Origin: Bifidobacterium cuniculi
GTDB lineage: Bacteria > Actinomycetota > Actinomycetes > Actinomycetales > Bifidobacteriaceae
DNA: 64,000 nt
Reading direction: 5' to 3'
NCBI RefSeq assembly: GCF_000741575.1
Contig: NZ_JGYV01000007.1
Coordinates: forward strand, 1-64,000
Shown here: positions 8,563 through 19,621 of the stretch, piece after piece
How positions within the stretch are numbered: position 1 is the first letter of the stretch
Layout of the letters: each line of letters begins with the position of its first letter
Made by a program: the position numbers and the translations under genes
The notes under the pieces: model-generated
Databases searched by the model: none
What the model was told of the DNA's origin: nothing
The model's input: the letters and a program-made list of their open reading frames with translations, nothing else

Positions 8563-11500
8563 ATGCCATCCCAGTTCTTCCTTGACCGCTTGTCCCATGA
8601 ACCCCACGCACTCATGTTCGCCGGCCAGTCCACGCCGTGGACCGTCGCCCTGACGCAGCTCGCCGAGGACCCCGGGCTCGACCGGCGCCTGCACGCCCAC
8701 GCGGACGCGGCACGCGACCTGCTTGCCCCGGTGGCGGCCGAATTGCTGGCCACGACCGGCCGGCCCGTCGACCTGTTCTCCTATGAGGCGAACCCGGCGC
8801 GCCTCGGCGCCGCCGCGGACGCCACGGTGAGCGTCGAGGGCATCGCCCTGGCGCAGCTCGGCGCGCTCCTCGACGCCGAGGGACTCGGCTACCGGCTTTC
8901 CGACGCGCAGCCTGTCGCGCTCCTGGGCCATTCACAGGGCATCCTCGCCGTCCACATGGCCCGCGCCGTCATGGACGCCGGCAGTGCCGAGGCGGCCGCC
9001 GGCGCCATCGACACGATCCTGGCGATCGCCGCGCTCATCGGGGCCGCCGGCACGCGCGTCGCCCGCACCCACGGCATCCACGCCCGCCACGGCGAGGCCA
9101 CGCCCATGCTGTCCGTCAAGGGCATCACGCCGGCGCAGGTCGCCGCGCTCATCGGACGCGTCGACGACGCGCGCGGCCCCATCGCCGTCGCCGTCACCAA
9201 CGCCGCCGACCACGTCGTCCTGGCCGGCCACCCGCAGGACCTCGCGTCCTTCGCCGTGGAAACCGCCAAGGAGCACCGCCGCCAGGCGCAGCTGCGCACC
9301 GACAAGGTGCGCGGCGGCGCCGTCTTCGACCCCGTCCTCGAATACCTCGACGTCACCGTGCCCTTCCACAGTCCGCTCATGGCGGACGCCGTCGACCTCG
9401 TCGCCGGCTGGGCCGACGCCTGCGGCATCGACGCGGACACCGCCCGCGCCCTGGCCGCCGAAGTGCTGCTCGAACCGGTCGACTGGTCCGCGCAGGTCGC
9501 CGCACTGCTCGCCGAGCACGACCCGACGCAGCTGTGGGTGCTCGACTTCGGCCCCGGCACTACCCTCGCCAAGCTGTTCGCCGGCAACGCGCAGGGCACC
9601 GGCGTCGGCGTCGTCGACGCCGCCGGCGTGCCTGCGCGCGCCGCACTGGCGACCCGTACCGACGACCCCGCGCGCACCCAGGACTGGAGCCGCTTTGCGC
9701 CGCGCGTCGTCACCACGCCCGCCGGCGCGCGCCTGTCGACCGCCTTCACCCGCCTGACCGGCAAGCCGCCCGTCCTCCTGGCCGGCATGACGCCCACCAC
9801 CGTCGACCCCGAGCTCGTCGCCGCCGCCGCGAACGCCGGCTACTGGGCGGAGCTCGCCGGCGGCGGCCAGGTGACCGCCGAGGTCTTCGACCGCCACGTC
9901 GCCGAGCTCGAGGAGCTGCTCGAGGAGGGCCGCACCGTCGAGTTCAACGCCATGTTCATGGACCGCTACCTGTGGAACCTGCAGTTCGGCACGCAGCGCA
10001 TCGTGCCGAGGAAGCGCGCGTCCGGCGCGCCCATCGACGGCGTCGTCGTCTCCGCCGGCATCCCCGAGCTCGACGAGGCCGTCGAACTCGTGCGCTCGCT
10101 CAACGCCGACGGCTTCCCCTACGTCGCGTTCAAGCCGGGCACCGTCGAGCAGATCCGCCAGGTGGTGCGCATCGCCCAGGCCGTCGCCCCCGCCAAGGTG
10201 CTCATGCAGGTCGAAGGCGGCTCCGCCGGCGGCCACCACAGCTGGGAGTCGCTCGACGACCTGCTGCTGGACACCTACGCGCAGGTGCGCGAACAGGACA
10301 ACCTCGTGCTCGTCGCCGGCGGCGGCATCGGCACGCCCGACCGCGCCGCCGACTACGTCACCGGAACCTGGGCGCACGCCTACGGCCGCCCGGCGATGCC
10401 CGTCGACGGCGTGCTCGTCGGCACTGCCGTCATGACCGCCAAGGAAGCGCACACCAGCCCCGAGGTCAAGCAGCTGCTCGTCGCCACGCCCGGCCTGTCG
10501 GCCGCCGTCGGCGACGACGACGTGTTCGCGCCGCTGGGGGAGGCCTGGGTGCCGTCGGGCGAGGCGCGCGGCGGCGTGTCCAGCGGCCTGAGCCACCTGC
10601 ACGCCGACATCTACGAACTGGAGAACGCCTCGGCGCGCTGCGGCCGCCTGCTGGTGCGCGTCATGAAGCACCCCGAGGAGCTGGAGAGCCGACGCGACGA
10701 GATCGTCGCCGCACTGGACGCCACCGCCAAGCCGTACTTCGGCGACCTGGGCACCATGACCTACCTCGACTGGGCGCGCCGTTTCGCCGAGCTGAGCTTC
10801 CCGTGGGCCGACCCGACCTACGCGGACCGCTTCCTGCACCTGCTGCAGCGCATCGAGGCGCGCGTCGTCGACCTCGACCACGGCAGCTTCACGCCGCTGT
10901 TCGGGCAGCGCGCCGACGTCGAGGACGACCCCTTCGGCGCCATCGAGACGCTGGCCGCCCGCTACCCGCAGGCCGGCGATCTCATCGTGGCGCCCACCGA
11001 CGAGGCGTGGTTCACCACGCTCGTGCGCGAATACCCCAAGCCGATGCCCTTCGTGCCCGCCATCGACCACGACCTGCTGCGCTGGTGGGGCCAGGACCAG
11101 CTGTGGCAGTCCGAGGACCCGCGCTACCCGGCCGACGCCGTGCGCATCATCCCCGGCCCGATCTCCGTGGGCGGCATCACGACCGTCGACGAGCCGGTCG
11201 CCGACATCCTCGCCCGCTTCGAGGCTGCCATGACCGAGCGTGCCGCCGACGCTGCCCGCCCCGACGCCGAGGAAGAGGTGTTTGCGCTGCTGGCAGACGC
11301 TTCCGATGCGGAGGCGTTCATCAGGAGCTGCCCGAACATCTCCTGGATTGGGCACGTGACGGCCAACCCCGCCTACGGCACCGCCGCCGGGGACGCCGAC
11401 TACGAGCTGCGCCATGTGGCGTCCGGCGAGAGCGCGGAACGCTTCGACCTGGACATCCACCTCGACACCTTCTGGGACGGCGAACCCGACGGCGGCCTCG

Positions 11501-14500
11501 ACAAGCACGCCGTGCGCGACATCGTCATCCCGCTCGTCGTGCGCCGCGACGCCACCGGCACCATCCCCGTCGTCGACCGCGAACGCCTGCCCGAACACGT
11601 CTATGCCATGCTCGCCGCCACCGCCGGCATCGGCAACACGGCCATCACCGGCGACAGTCTGGAGGCGATGCCCGCAGTCAGCCCGGCCGACGACACGCAG
11701 GCGTTCCCCTTCGGTGTCGCCGAGTCGCACTACACGCTCTCCGCAAACCTCGGCTTCGACCACGAGGCGGCCACCGGCGGCGTGCTGCCGCTCGACCTCG
11801 TGCCGAGCCGCATCGCGCCGGACGCGCTGGTCGGCCCCGCCTGGCCCACCATCTACGCGGCCTTGGGCTCCGTGACGGTGGACGGCTACCCGGTCATCGA
11901 GGGCCTGCTCAACGCCGTCCACCTCGACCACCTCATCGAACTGGCCGTGGACGAGGACGACCTGCTCGCGCACACCGGCGAACAGGTCACCATCTACGGC
12001 TGGGCGGAGGACTACGAGGAATCCGCGTCGGGCCGCGTCGTGACGATCCACGTGGAACACCACTTGGCCTCCGACGGCACGCTCCTGGCGCGCGAGACCG
12101 AACGCTTCGCCATCCGCGGACGCGCCTACTCGGACGAACTGCCCGCCCCCGCACCCGCCAACGGCGGCATCTGGGGCGACATCCGCGACACCCCGCGCCG
12201 CCTGCTGCGCCGCGTCATCGTCACCGCGCCGCACGACATGACCGCCTTCGCGCGCACCTCCGGCGACTTCAACCCCATCCACACGTCCGTGCGCGGCGCC
12301 GCCATCTCCGGCCTGGCGCAGCCGCTCGTGCACGGCATGTGGCTGAGCGCCGTCGCCCAGCACGCCGTCCAGGCGCTCGACGACGCCGGCGCCCACTACG
12401 AGATCGCCGGCTGGACCTACAACATGTACGGCATGGTGCAGCTCGACGACGAAGTGGAGATCAGCATCGAACGCATCGGCCACGTCGCCCACGGCGGCCT
12501 CGCGCTCGAAGTCACCTGCCGCATCGACGGCCAGGTCGTCTCCCGCGCCACCGCCGTCACCCGCGCGCCCGTCACCGCCTACGTCTACCCCGGCCAGGGC
12601 ATCCAGCAGCAGGGCATGGTGCTCGACGAACGCGCCGCCTCGCCGGCCGCGCGCGACGTGTGGGAGCGCGCCGACCGCCTCACCCGCGAACGCCTCGGGT
12701 TCTCGATCCTCGCCGTCGTGCGCGACAACCCCACCCAGCTCATCGCCAACGGCGTCACCTACCGCCACCCCGACGGCCTGCTCAACCTCACGCAGTTCAC
12801 GCAGGTGGCGCTCGCCACCGTCGCCTTCGCGCAGACCGCACGCATGCGCGAAGCCGGCGTGGACGTGCAGCCGGCCTACTTCGCCGGCCATTCGCTGGGC
12901 GAGTACGACGCGCTGAGCTCCTTCGCCGACGTGATCCCGCTGGAAACGGTGCTCGAGCTCGTCTTCCACCGCGGTTCGACCATGCACCACCTGATCGAAC
13001 GCGACGAACGCGGCCGCTCCAACTACCGCATGGGTGCGCTGCGGCCCAACCAGTTCGGCGTGGACGACGCCCACGTGCGCGACTATGTGGCGTCCGTGGC
13101 CGAGGCGAGCGGCGAGTTCCTCGAGATCGTCAACTACAACCTCGCCGGCCAGCAGTACGCGGTAGCGGGCACCATCGCCGGCCTCAAGGCGCTCCAGGCG
13201 GACAGTGCGCGCCGCGTGGCCGAATACGGCGGCAAGCCGGCCTTCATGCTGGTGCCCGGCATCGACGTGCCCTTCCACTCGACGTTGCTGCGCCGCGGCG
13301 TGCCCGAGTTCCGCGACAAGCTCGACGCGCTGCTGCCCGCCGAGATCGACTACCGCGGCTCCCTGGAAGGCCGCTACATCCCCAACCTGGTGGCCGCGCC
13401 CTTCGAGATGACCCGCGAGTTCGCCGCCAGGATCCTCGACGTGGTGCCCTCCGAGCGGATCGCCGCCGCGCTCGCCGACGACGCGGTGTGGGAATCCTAC
13501 GCCGCCGACGACCAGAAGCTCGGCCGCCTGCTGCTCACCGAACTGCTCAGCTGGCAGTTCGCCAGCCCCGTGCGTTGGATCGAGACGCAGGCGCTGCTGT
13601 TCGGTTCGGCCGAACAGGGCGGCCTGGGCGTGGAACGCTACGTGGAGGTCGGCCTGGGCAACAGCCCCACCCTGGCGAACCTGGGCGCCAAGACCCTGAA
13701 ACTGCCCGAGTTCTCCCGCCGTCAGGTGCAGGTGCTCAACGTGGGCCGCGACGCCGGCCGCGTCTACCTGACCGACACCGACTCGCTGGTGCCCGACGTC
13801 GAGGAACCCGCGTCGTCCACCCCTGCCGCGGCCACCGCCGCGCCCGCCGCTAGCGCTTCCTCCGCTGTAAAGGGCGCCGACAGCGCGCAACACGCCGACG
13901 CTGCCGGTGCCCAGAGCGAACACGGCGCCCCTGATAACGCTGGGGACACCCCCCATGGTGCAGAGCAGGCACAGAGGGCAGAGAGCGCAGAGGGGACGAC
14001 GGCAAGCGGCGCCGCGGTGGCCGACCTGCCGTTCCAGGCACACGACGCCATCCGCACGCTCCTGGCATACTCGGCGAAACTCCGCCCCGAGCAGATCGGC
14101 GGCGAAGACACGACCGACACGCTCACCAACGGCGTCTCCTCACGGCGCAACCAGCTGCTTATGGACATCAGCTCCGAGCTGGGCGTCGCCTCCGTCGACG
14201 GCGCCGCCGAGGCGGGCATCGACGCACTGAGCGCGCTCGTCGACAAGGTCGCCCCGAACTACCGGCCCTTCGGCCCGGTCCTCGGCGACATCATCCGCGA
14301 CCGCATCCGCGCCATGTTCGGCGCCGCCGGCATCAAGCCCGCCCAGGTCGAGGCACGCGTCCGCGACACCTGGCAGCTGGCCGACGGCTGGGGCAAGCAC
14401 GTGCTCGCCACCCTGGCGCTCGCCACCCGAGACGGCGCCAGCGCCCGCGGTGGCGACCTCGCGCAGCTCGCCACCGAAGCGGCGTCCAACGCGACCCAGG

Positions 14501-17500
14501 CCAACGCGCTCATCGACGCAGCCGTACAGCTCGTCGCCGCCGACCACGGCGTGGCCGTCGCCATGCCGACCGCCGGCGGCACCGGCGGTGCCGTGGTCGA
14601 CTCCGCCGCCCTCGACGCCTTCGCCGAACAGGTCACCGGCGAGTCGGGCATCCTGGCCGCCACCGCACGCTTCGTCCTCGGCCAGCTGGGCGTGCAGGCG
14701 CCCGCCGCCGAGACGCAGGACGACGAGGCAGCCGCCGTGGTCGCCGCCGTCGAAGCCGAACTCGGCTCCGACTGGCCGGCGCAGGTCGCGCCGCGCTTCG
14801 ACGCCCGCCAAGCCATCCTCTTCGACGACCGCTGGGCCTCCGCCCGCGAGGACCTCGCCCGCGCCTTCTACGACGGCGACCTCAACGCCATCGCCGGCGA
14901 GTTCACCGGCGCCGGCGACGCTGTCGCAGCCCAGGCCGCCTGGTACGCCGCGCAGGCCACGGCCCGCGCCGGCCAGGCAACGGACCCGGGGCAGGCTGCC
15001 GCCGACGCCGCGCTCGCCGCCAGCTACGACGCCATCGCCAGCCAGGCGGTCGCCCCGGCGGCCGACGGTTCGCTGCCCTACGCGGGCGACGTCGCCGTCG
15101 TCACCGGCGTGGCGCCGAACTCCATCGCCGCGCAGGTCGTCGCCGGCCTGCTCGCCGGCGGTGCCACCGTCATCGCCACCTCGCACAGCTTCAAGCCGTC
15201 CGTCAAGTCGTGGGCGCAGCGCACCTACCGCGAGCACGCCCGCGGCGGCGCGCAGCTGTGGCTCGTGCCCGCGAACCTGTCCAGCTACCGCGACGTCGAC
15301 GCCCTCGTCGACTGGGTCGGCCACGAACAGCGCAAGACCAGCGGTGCGACGACCACGGTGCTCAAGCCCGCCTACGAGCCGAGCCTGTTCTTCCCCTTCG
15401 CCGCGCCGCCGGTGCACGGCTCGCTCGCCGACTCCGGCGCCCTCTTCGAATCGCAGGCGCGCCTCATGCTCTGGGGCGTCGAACGCGCCATCGCCGGCTT
15501 CGCGCAGATCGGCGCTGACACCGACGTGCAGCACAAGCTGCACGTGGTGCTGCCCGGCTCGCCCAACCGCGGCGTCTTCGGCGGCGACGGCGCCTACGGC
15601 GAGGTCAAGGCGGCCTTCGACGCCATGGTCAACCGCGCCCGCGCCGAACACGACTGGTCCGACCGTGTCACCTTCGCCCACCCCAAGATCGGCTGGGTGC
15701 GCGGCACCGGCCTCATGGGCGGCAACGACCCGCTCGTCGACGTCGTCGAACGCCACGGCCTGACCACCTACTCCACCGCCGAGATCGCCGAACGGCTGCT
15801 CGCGCTCGTCAGCGACGAGGCGCGCAGGCAGGCCGCCGACACACCCCTCGACGTCGACCTGACTGGCGGCCTGGGCAGCCGGCCCATCGACATCCGCGCA
15901 CTGCGCGCCGAGGCGCTCGCCGACGCGGCAGCCACCGCCGGCGAGGACGACGAAGACGACGAGACGGCGACGCTCAAGGCGCTGCCCAGCCGCCACGTGC
16001 CGCGGCAGGCCGCCGTCGACCTCGACGAATGGGACGGCGTGACTGCGGCACCCGAGGACCAGATCGTGGTCGTCTCCATCGGCGAACTCGGCCCCTGGGG
16101 CTCCGGCCGAACCCGCGCCGAGGCGGAACTCGGCATCCGCGCCGACGGTTCCGTGGAACTGTCCGCGGGCGCCGTGCTCGAACTCGCCTGGAACATGGGC
16201 CTCGTCAGCTGGGCCGACAGCCCGCAGCCCGGCTGGGTCGATGCCGACGGCAACCTCGTGCCCGAGGAGGACATCGCCGAACGCTACCATGACGAGGTCG
16301 TCGCCAGGAGCGGCATCCGCCCCTTCGCCGACGGCATGGGCGGCGACTACCTCGACGGCACCGACGAGGAGGAAGCGGAAGTCTACCTCGACCACGACGT
16401 GAGCTTCACGGTGCCCACCCGCGACCTCGCCGAGGAATACGTGGCGATGGACGCAGCGCACACCACCGTCGCACCCGACGGGGAGACGGGGGAGTGGACC
16501 GTCACCCGCCACGCCGGGTCCATGGTCCGCGTGCCGCGCCGCGCCACCATGACGCGCACCGTGGGCGGGCAGTTCCCCGACGGCTTCGACCCGACCAGGT
16601 GGGGTATCCCCGCCTCCATGGTCGGCGACGTCGACCCCATCGCCCTGTGGAACATCGTGACCACCGTCGACGCGTACCTGGCCGCAGGCTTCACGCCGGC
16701 GGAGATCCTCCAGGCGGTGCACCCCTCCATGGTCGCCAGCACCCAGGGCACCGGCTTCGGCGGCATGGCCTCCATGCGCAAGCTGTACCTCGACCGCTTC
16801 CTCGGCCACGAAATCCCCACCGACATCCTCCAGGAGGCGTTGCCCAACGTCGTCGCCGCACACGTCATGCAAAGCTACATCGGCGGCTACGGCAACATGG
16901 TGCAGCCAGTCTCCGCCTGCGCCACCGCCGCCGTCAGCCTCGAGGAAGGCGCTGACAAGATCGCCCTCGGCAAGGCCGACTTCGTCGTCACCGGCGCCAT
17001 CGACGACATCGGCGTCGAATCCGTCATCGGTTTCGGCAACATGAACGCCACCGCCGACTCCGGCGAAATGCTCGCCAAGGGCATCGCACCGCGCTTCTTC
17101 TCGCGCGCCAACGACCGTCGTCGCGGCGGCTTCGTGGAAGCGCAGGGCGGCGGCACCGTGCTGCTCACCCGCGGCGACATCGCACTGAAGCTGGGACTGC
17201 CCGTGGCCGCCGTCATCGGCTTCGTGCACTCCTACGCCGACGGCGCCCACACCTCCATCCCCGCGCCCGGCCTCGGCGCGCTCGCCGCGGGCCTCGGCGG
17301 CCGCTCGTCCAAGCTGGTGCGCGACCTGGCGGGCCTCGGCGTGACCCCCGACCGACATCGCCGTGGTCTCCAAGCACGACACCTCCACCAACGCGAACGA
17401 CCCCAACGAGTCCGAACTGCACAACACCCTCGCGCACGCCATCGGCCGCGCGCCGGGCAACCCGCTGTTCGTCATCTCGCAGAAGTCGCTCACCGGCCAC

Positions 17501-17992
17501 GCCAAGGGCGGCGCCTGCGTCTTCCAGGTCAACGGCATCACGCAGCTGTTCAAGTCCGGCCTCGTGCCCGCGAACGCCGCACTCGAATGCGTCGACCCCA
17601 AGCTGAAGCGCGACGACCACATGGTGTGGCTGCGCCGCCCGCTTGACCTGGGCATGCGCGGCACCGTGAAGGCGGCGCTCGCCACGTCGCTCGGCTTCGG
17701 GCATGTCTCCGGCTTCGTCGCCCTCGTGCACCCCGGCGCCTTCGAGGCCGCCGTCGCGCATACCGCGGGCACGGAGGCGCTGGAAGAGTGGCGTGCACGC
17801 GCCAACGGCCGCCTCGCCGCGGGCCAGCGCCACCTCGAGGAAGGCATGATGGGCCGCGCCCCGCTCTACGAGCCGGTCGACCACCGTCGCTTCCACGAGG
17901 ACGGCCGCGGCTACGACGCCCACGAGGTGGAGAAGGCCATGTTGCTGGATCCGGACGCGCGCCTGGGGGCCGACGGGTACTTCGGAGCATAG
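8563..17992 (+). CDS. fas: Type I fatty acid synthase, interrupted by an apparent 1-bp insertion
   Basis: Multifunctional synthase of all fatty acids in an organism with no visible fab genes. Domains in order: acetyltransferase (GHSQG, Ser124); FMN enoyl reductase (from about 400, LAGMTPTTVDP); MaoC-like dehydratase (DFNPIHTS near 1235); malonyl/palmitoyl transferase (from about 1340, GHSLGE with Ser1444); carrier (GVSSRRNQ, probable phosphopantetheine Ser1859); ketoreductase (from about 2170); ketosynthase (SACATAAVS, Cys2786). Near 17351-17354 the frame shifts: GTG ACC CCC GAC is followed by one extra C before GAC ATC GCC. Frame 1 then gives Arg-rich nonsense to 17646. The correct continuation, with HDTSTNANDPNE and SLTGHAKGG, resumes in another frame and ends at 17992. 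Removing one base gives 3142 residues. AcpS lies just downstream. Confidence 0.95.
17351..17354 (+). other. Frameshift site in fas (extra C)
   Basis: The expected reading is VTPDDIAVVSKHDTSTN, but the sequence reads GTGACCCCCGACCGACATC, with one C too many in ACCGAC just after a CCCCC run. The protein before and after is fully conserved in style, which argues for a very recent change or a read error. Confidence 0.85.
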
Positions 17993-17994
17993 GT

Positions 17995-18142
17995 CCCGTA
18001 AGAAATTGTTCGTTTTTCCGGACAAAATCTAGGGGACGGCTGCCTGCCGGATGCCGGGAACGGCTTCGGAGAGTCGTTTTGGGCATCCGGCAGGCAGCCG
18101 TCCCCTAGATTTTGTCCGGAAAAACGAACAATTTCTTACGGG
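17995..18142. repeat. Family-A nested palindrome A1, 61-bp perfect arms
   Basis: The arm 17995-18055 is exactly inverted at 18082-18142, around a 26-base loop. Inside each arm the family core reads AGAAAT-TGTTC-GTTTTTCC-GGACA-AAATCTAGG, so each arm can also fold as a small hairpin. It begins three bases after the fas stop and ends before the stop of the convergent PH-domain gene. A bidirectional 3'-end function fits, but there is no terminal T-run of classical type. Confidence 0.85.
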
Positions 18143-18159
18143 ATGCATACGGACGCCCA

Positions 18160-18534
18160 CTACAGCGCACGGCTGCCGATCAGCTGCGCCAGGGCGCGGA
18201 TGTCGACGCCGTTGGCGAACTCCAGCATCACCTTGCCCAGACCGCTGAACCACATCTCCAGTTCGCTCTCGAGGTCGAAGTGGCCGGCGGTCTCCACGCT
18301 GAAGACCTGGATGCGCTTGTAGGGCAGGCTGGTGAAGTCGCGCTTCTTGCCGGTCATGCCCTGGATGTTCACGGTGACGATGCGCCGGTCGGTGAAGATC
18401 ACCCAGTCGCGCACGCTGCGGAATGCGGCCTGCACCGTCTCGCCGGGCACGAGCAGCCCGTCGAGGGCTTCGGCGGCCTTGGCGGGATCCGCGTGGTTGA
18501 GCTTGACGAAGGAGGCGTTCTGGAAATCGATCAT
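18160..18534 (-). CDS. PH-domain protein (bacterial PH, PF08000/DUF1696 type)
   Basis: A 124-residue soluble protein that fits the small bacterial pleckstrin-homology-like family: VRDWVIFTDRRIVTVNIQG, then TGKKRDFTSLPYKRIQVFS, then VETAGHFDLESELEMWFSG. These proteins form oligomeric rings or discs in known structures, and their function is mostly unknown. It lies between fas and acpS on the opposite strand, convergent with fas across the A1 palindrome. The start ATG 18534 is preceded on the minus strand by AAGGAAAGG, a good ribosome site. Nothing in the sequence ties it to lipid synthesis except position. Confidence 0.8.
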   Translation of the reverse strand: MIDFQNASFVKLNHADPAKAAEALDGLLVPGETVQAAFRSVRDWVIFTDRRIVTVNIQGMTGKKRDFTSLPYKRIQVFSVETAGHFDLESELEMWFSGLGKVMLEFANGVDIRALAQLIGSRAL

Positions 18535-18619
18535 GGCAGTCCTTTCCTTGGGATGCCTCCCATCCTACGTGCCGAACGCCGCCTAGGATGACGAACGTGA
18601 CCGAAAGCGAGGAGGATTG

Positions 18620-19048
18620 ATGATCCTGGGACTGGGGCATGACGTGGTGGACGTGGCCGCCTTCGCCGACCAGCTGGCGATGCCGGGCACCGCCATGCGC
18701 CGTCTGTTCTCCGCGCGCGAGCTGCGGCAGGCCGAGTCGCGTGCCGCAGCTCGCCACGACGACGTCGCCGTGCACCTGGCGGCACGCTGGGCCGCCAAGG
18801 AGTCCGTACTCAAGGCTTGGTGCGCCGCGCTGGGGGGAGCCCCATCCCCCTACACGCTCGACGACTTCCCCTGGTCGGCGGTGGAGACGATCGATGACAC
18901 GCGCGGCGTCCCGCGGATCGTGCTGGGCGCCGACGTCGAGGAGACGCTGGCCGGTTCCCTGGGCCAACCTGCGCACTCCCTGCACTGGTCCGTGTCCGTG
19001 AGCCACGACGGCCCCGTCGCCAGCGCCGTCGTCGTGCTGGAGGGGTGA
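18620..19048 (+). CDS. acpS: Holo-[acyl-carrier-protein] synthase
   Basis: Transfers phosphopantetheine from CoA to the carrier serine of Fas. It has LGHDVVDVAAFADQL at the N-terminus (Mg-binding Asp in the GHDVVDV motif), FSARELRQAESR, and LAARWAAKESVLKAW with the Mg-binding Glu of the AAKES motif. The length of 142 residues is normal. ATG 18620 is preferred over the adjacent in-frame TTG 18617 because GAGGAGG lies at the right distance. It is divergent from the PH-domain gene with 85 bp between starts. Its place beside fas matches other type I synthase loci in actinobacteria. Confidence 0.93.
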   Translation: MILGLGHDVVDVAAFADQLAMPGTAMRRLFSARELRQAESRAAARHDDVAVHLAARWAAKESVLKAWCAALGGAPSPYTLDDFPWSAVETIDDTRGVPRIVLGADVEETLAGSLGQPAHSLHWSVSVSHDGPVASAVVVLEG

Positions 19049-19140
19049 GGAGGTGCGTACTTTCGCCGGGCCGGTGCCCTGGGTGTGCCGGTGTGCCCGG
19101 AATGTGCTGCAGCGGCCTCTTCCGACGCCCAACCCTGTAG

Positions 19141-19254
19141 CACAACTGCAGATTGCAGTTATGCGCCCATAACTCGGCAGATACTTCTGCAACATATGCA
19201 TATTGCAGGGCTATCAACACGGTTATGAGCGCATAACTGCAATCTGCAGTTATG
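19141..19254. repeat. Nested palindrome, family D
   Basis: Two near-identical inverted 34-base arms (19141-19174 and 19221-19254) flank a 46-base middle. Each arm contains its own palindrome: AACTGCA-GAT-TGCAGTT on the left, and CATAACTGCA-ATC-TGCAGTTATG on the right. The middle contains a further near-palindrome around ATATGCATAT. The palindrome-within-palindrome design is the same as in family A, but the sequence is unrelated. Confidence 0.75.
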
Positions 19255-19420
19255 CGTAGCCGCGGGGAGAGCACACACGAAAAAGGGTAGGAGGACGGGA
19301 AGAGCGGGGTGGCGGGGGAAGCAGGGAACAGGTTGCGGGAATGGAGGAAGATCAGGGAACAGAAGAAACTAGAGAAAAGAGGGAGAAGAAGAAGCAGGGG
19401 CACGACTCGGCGTGGCGTAC

Positions 19421-19449
19421 TGGACGGACGTGCGGAAAGCGTGTACAAT
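19421..19449 (+). promoter_or_regulatory. Promoter of tRNA-Gly
   Basis: TGGACG (19421-19426), a 17-bp spacer and TACAAT (19444-19449) lie 24-52 bp before the tRNA 5' end. Confidence 0.6.
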
Positions 19450-19472
19450 ATCTCGAGTTGTCTCGGCAACAC

Positions 19473-19546
19473 GCGGATGTAGCTCAATGGTAGAGCCTCA
19501 GTCTTCCAAACTGATTACGCGGGTTCGATTCCCGTCATCCGCTCCA
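19473..19546 (+). tRNA. tRNA-Gly (anticodon TCC)
   Basis: The acceptor GCGGATG pairs with CATCCGC. The anticodon stem TCAGT/ACTGA encloses loop CTTCCAA with anticodon TCC, and the T-loop is TTCGATT. CCA is encoded (TCCA at 19543-19546). It is a single-gene transcript with its own promoter and terminator. Confidence 0.95.
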
Positions 19547-19550
19547 TGAG

Positions 19551-19585
19551 AACGGCTGAATTCCAAGGAATTCAGCCGTTTTTTC
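19551..19585 (+). terminator. Intrinsic terminator after tRNA-Gly
   Basis: A perfect 14-bp stem AACGGCTGAATTCC / GGAATTCAGCCGTT with an AA loop, followed by a run of T. Confidence 0.9.
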
Positions 19586-19621
19586 GTATGCAGGGCAGCC
19601 GTCGGCGCTACAGTGGACACC

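Larger units (their letters stand above)
19049..19472. other. Intergenic region between acpS and tRNA-Gly
   Basis: No gene is visible in this 424-bp gap. It holds a nested palindrome (19141-19254), then a strongly purine-rich stretch on the plus strand (19281-19400, about 86% A+G by hand count), then the tRNA-Gly promoter. Confidence 0.7.

Noticed and set aside
8932..14043. Very long open frame of about 1700 codons on the minus strand
   Set aside because: It is a shadow of fas, caused by GC-rich codon bias. The translation is low-complexity (His, Asp, Gly, Val, Arg) with no domain, while the plus strand has clear catalytic motifs.
17363..17992. Separate 209-residue gene after fas
   Set aside because: It continues the ketosynthase domain exactly from the frameshift and begins at an internal codon. 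It is the 3' part of fas, not an independent gene.
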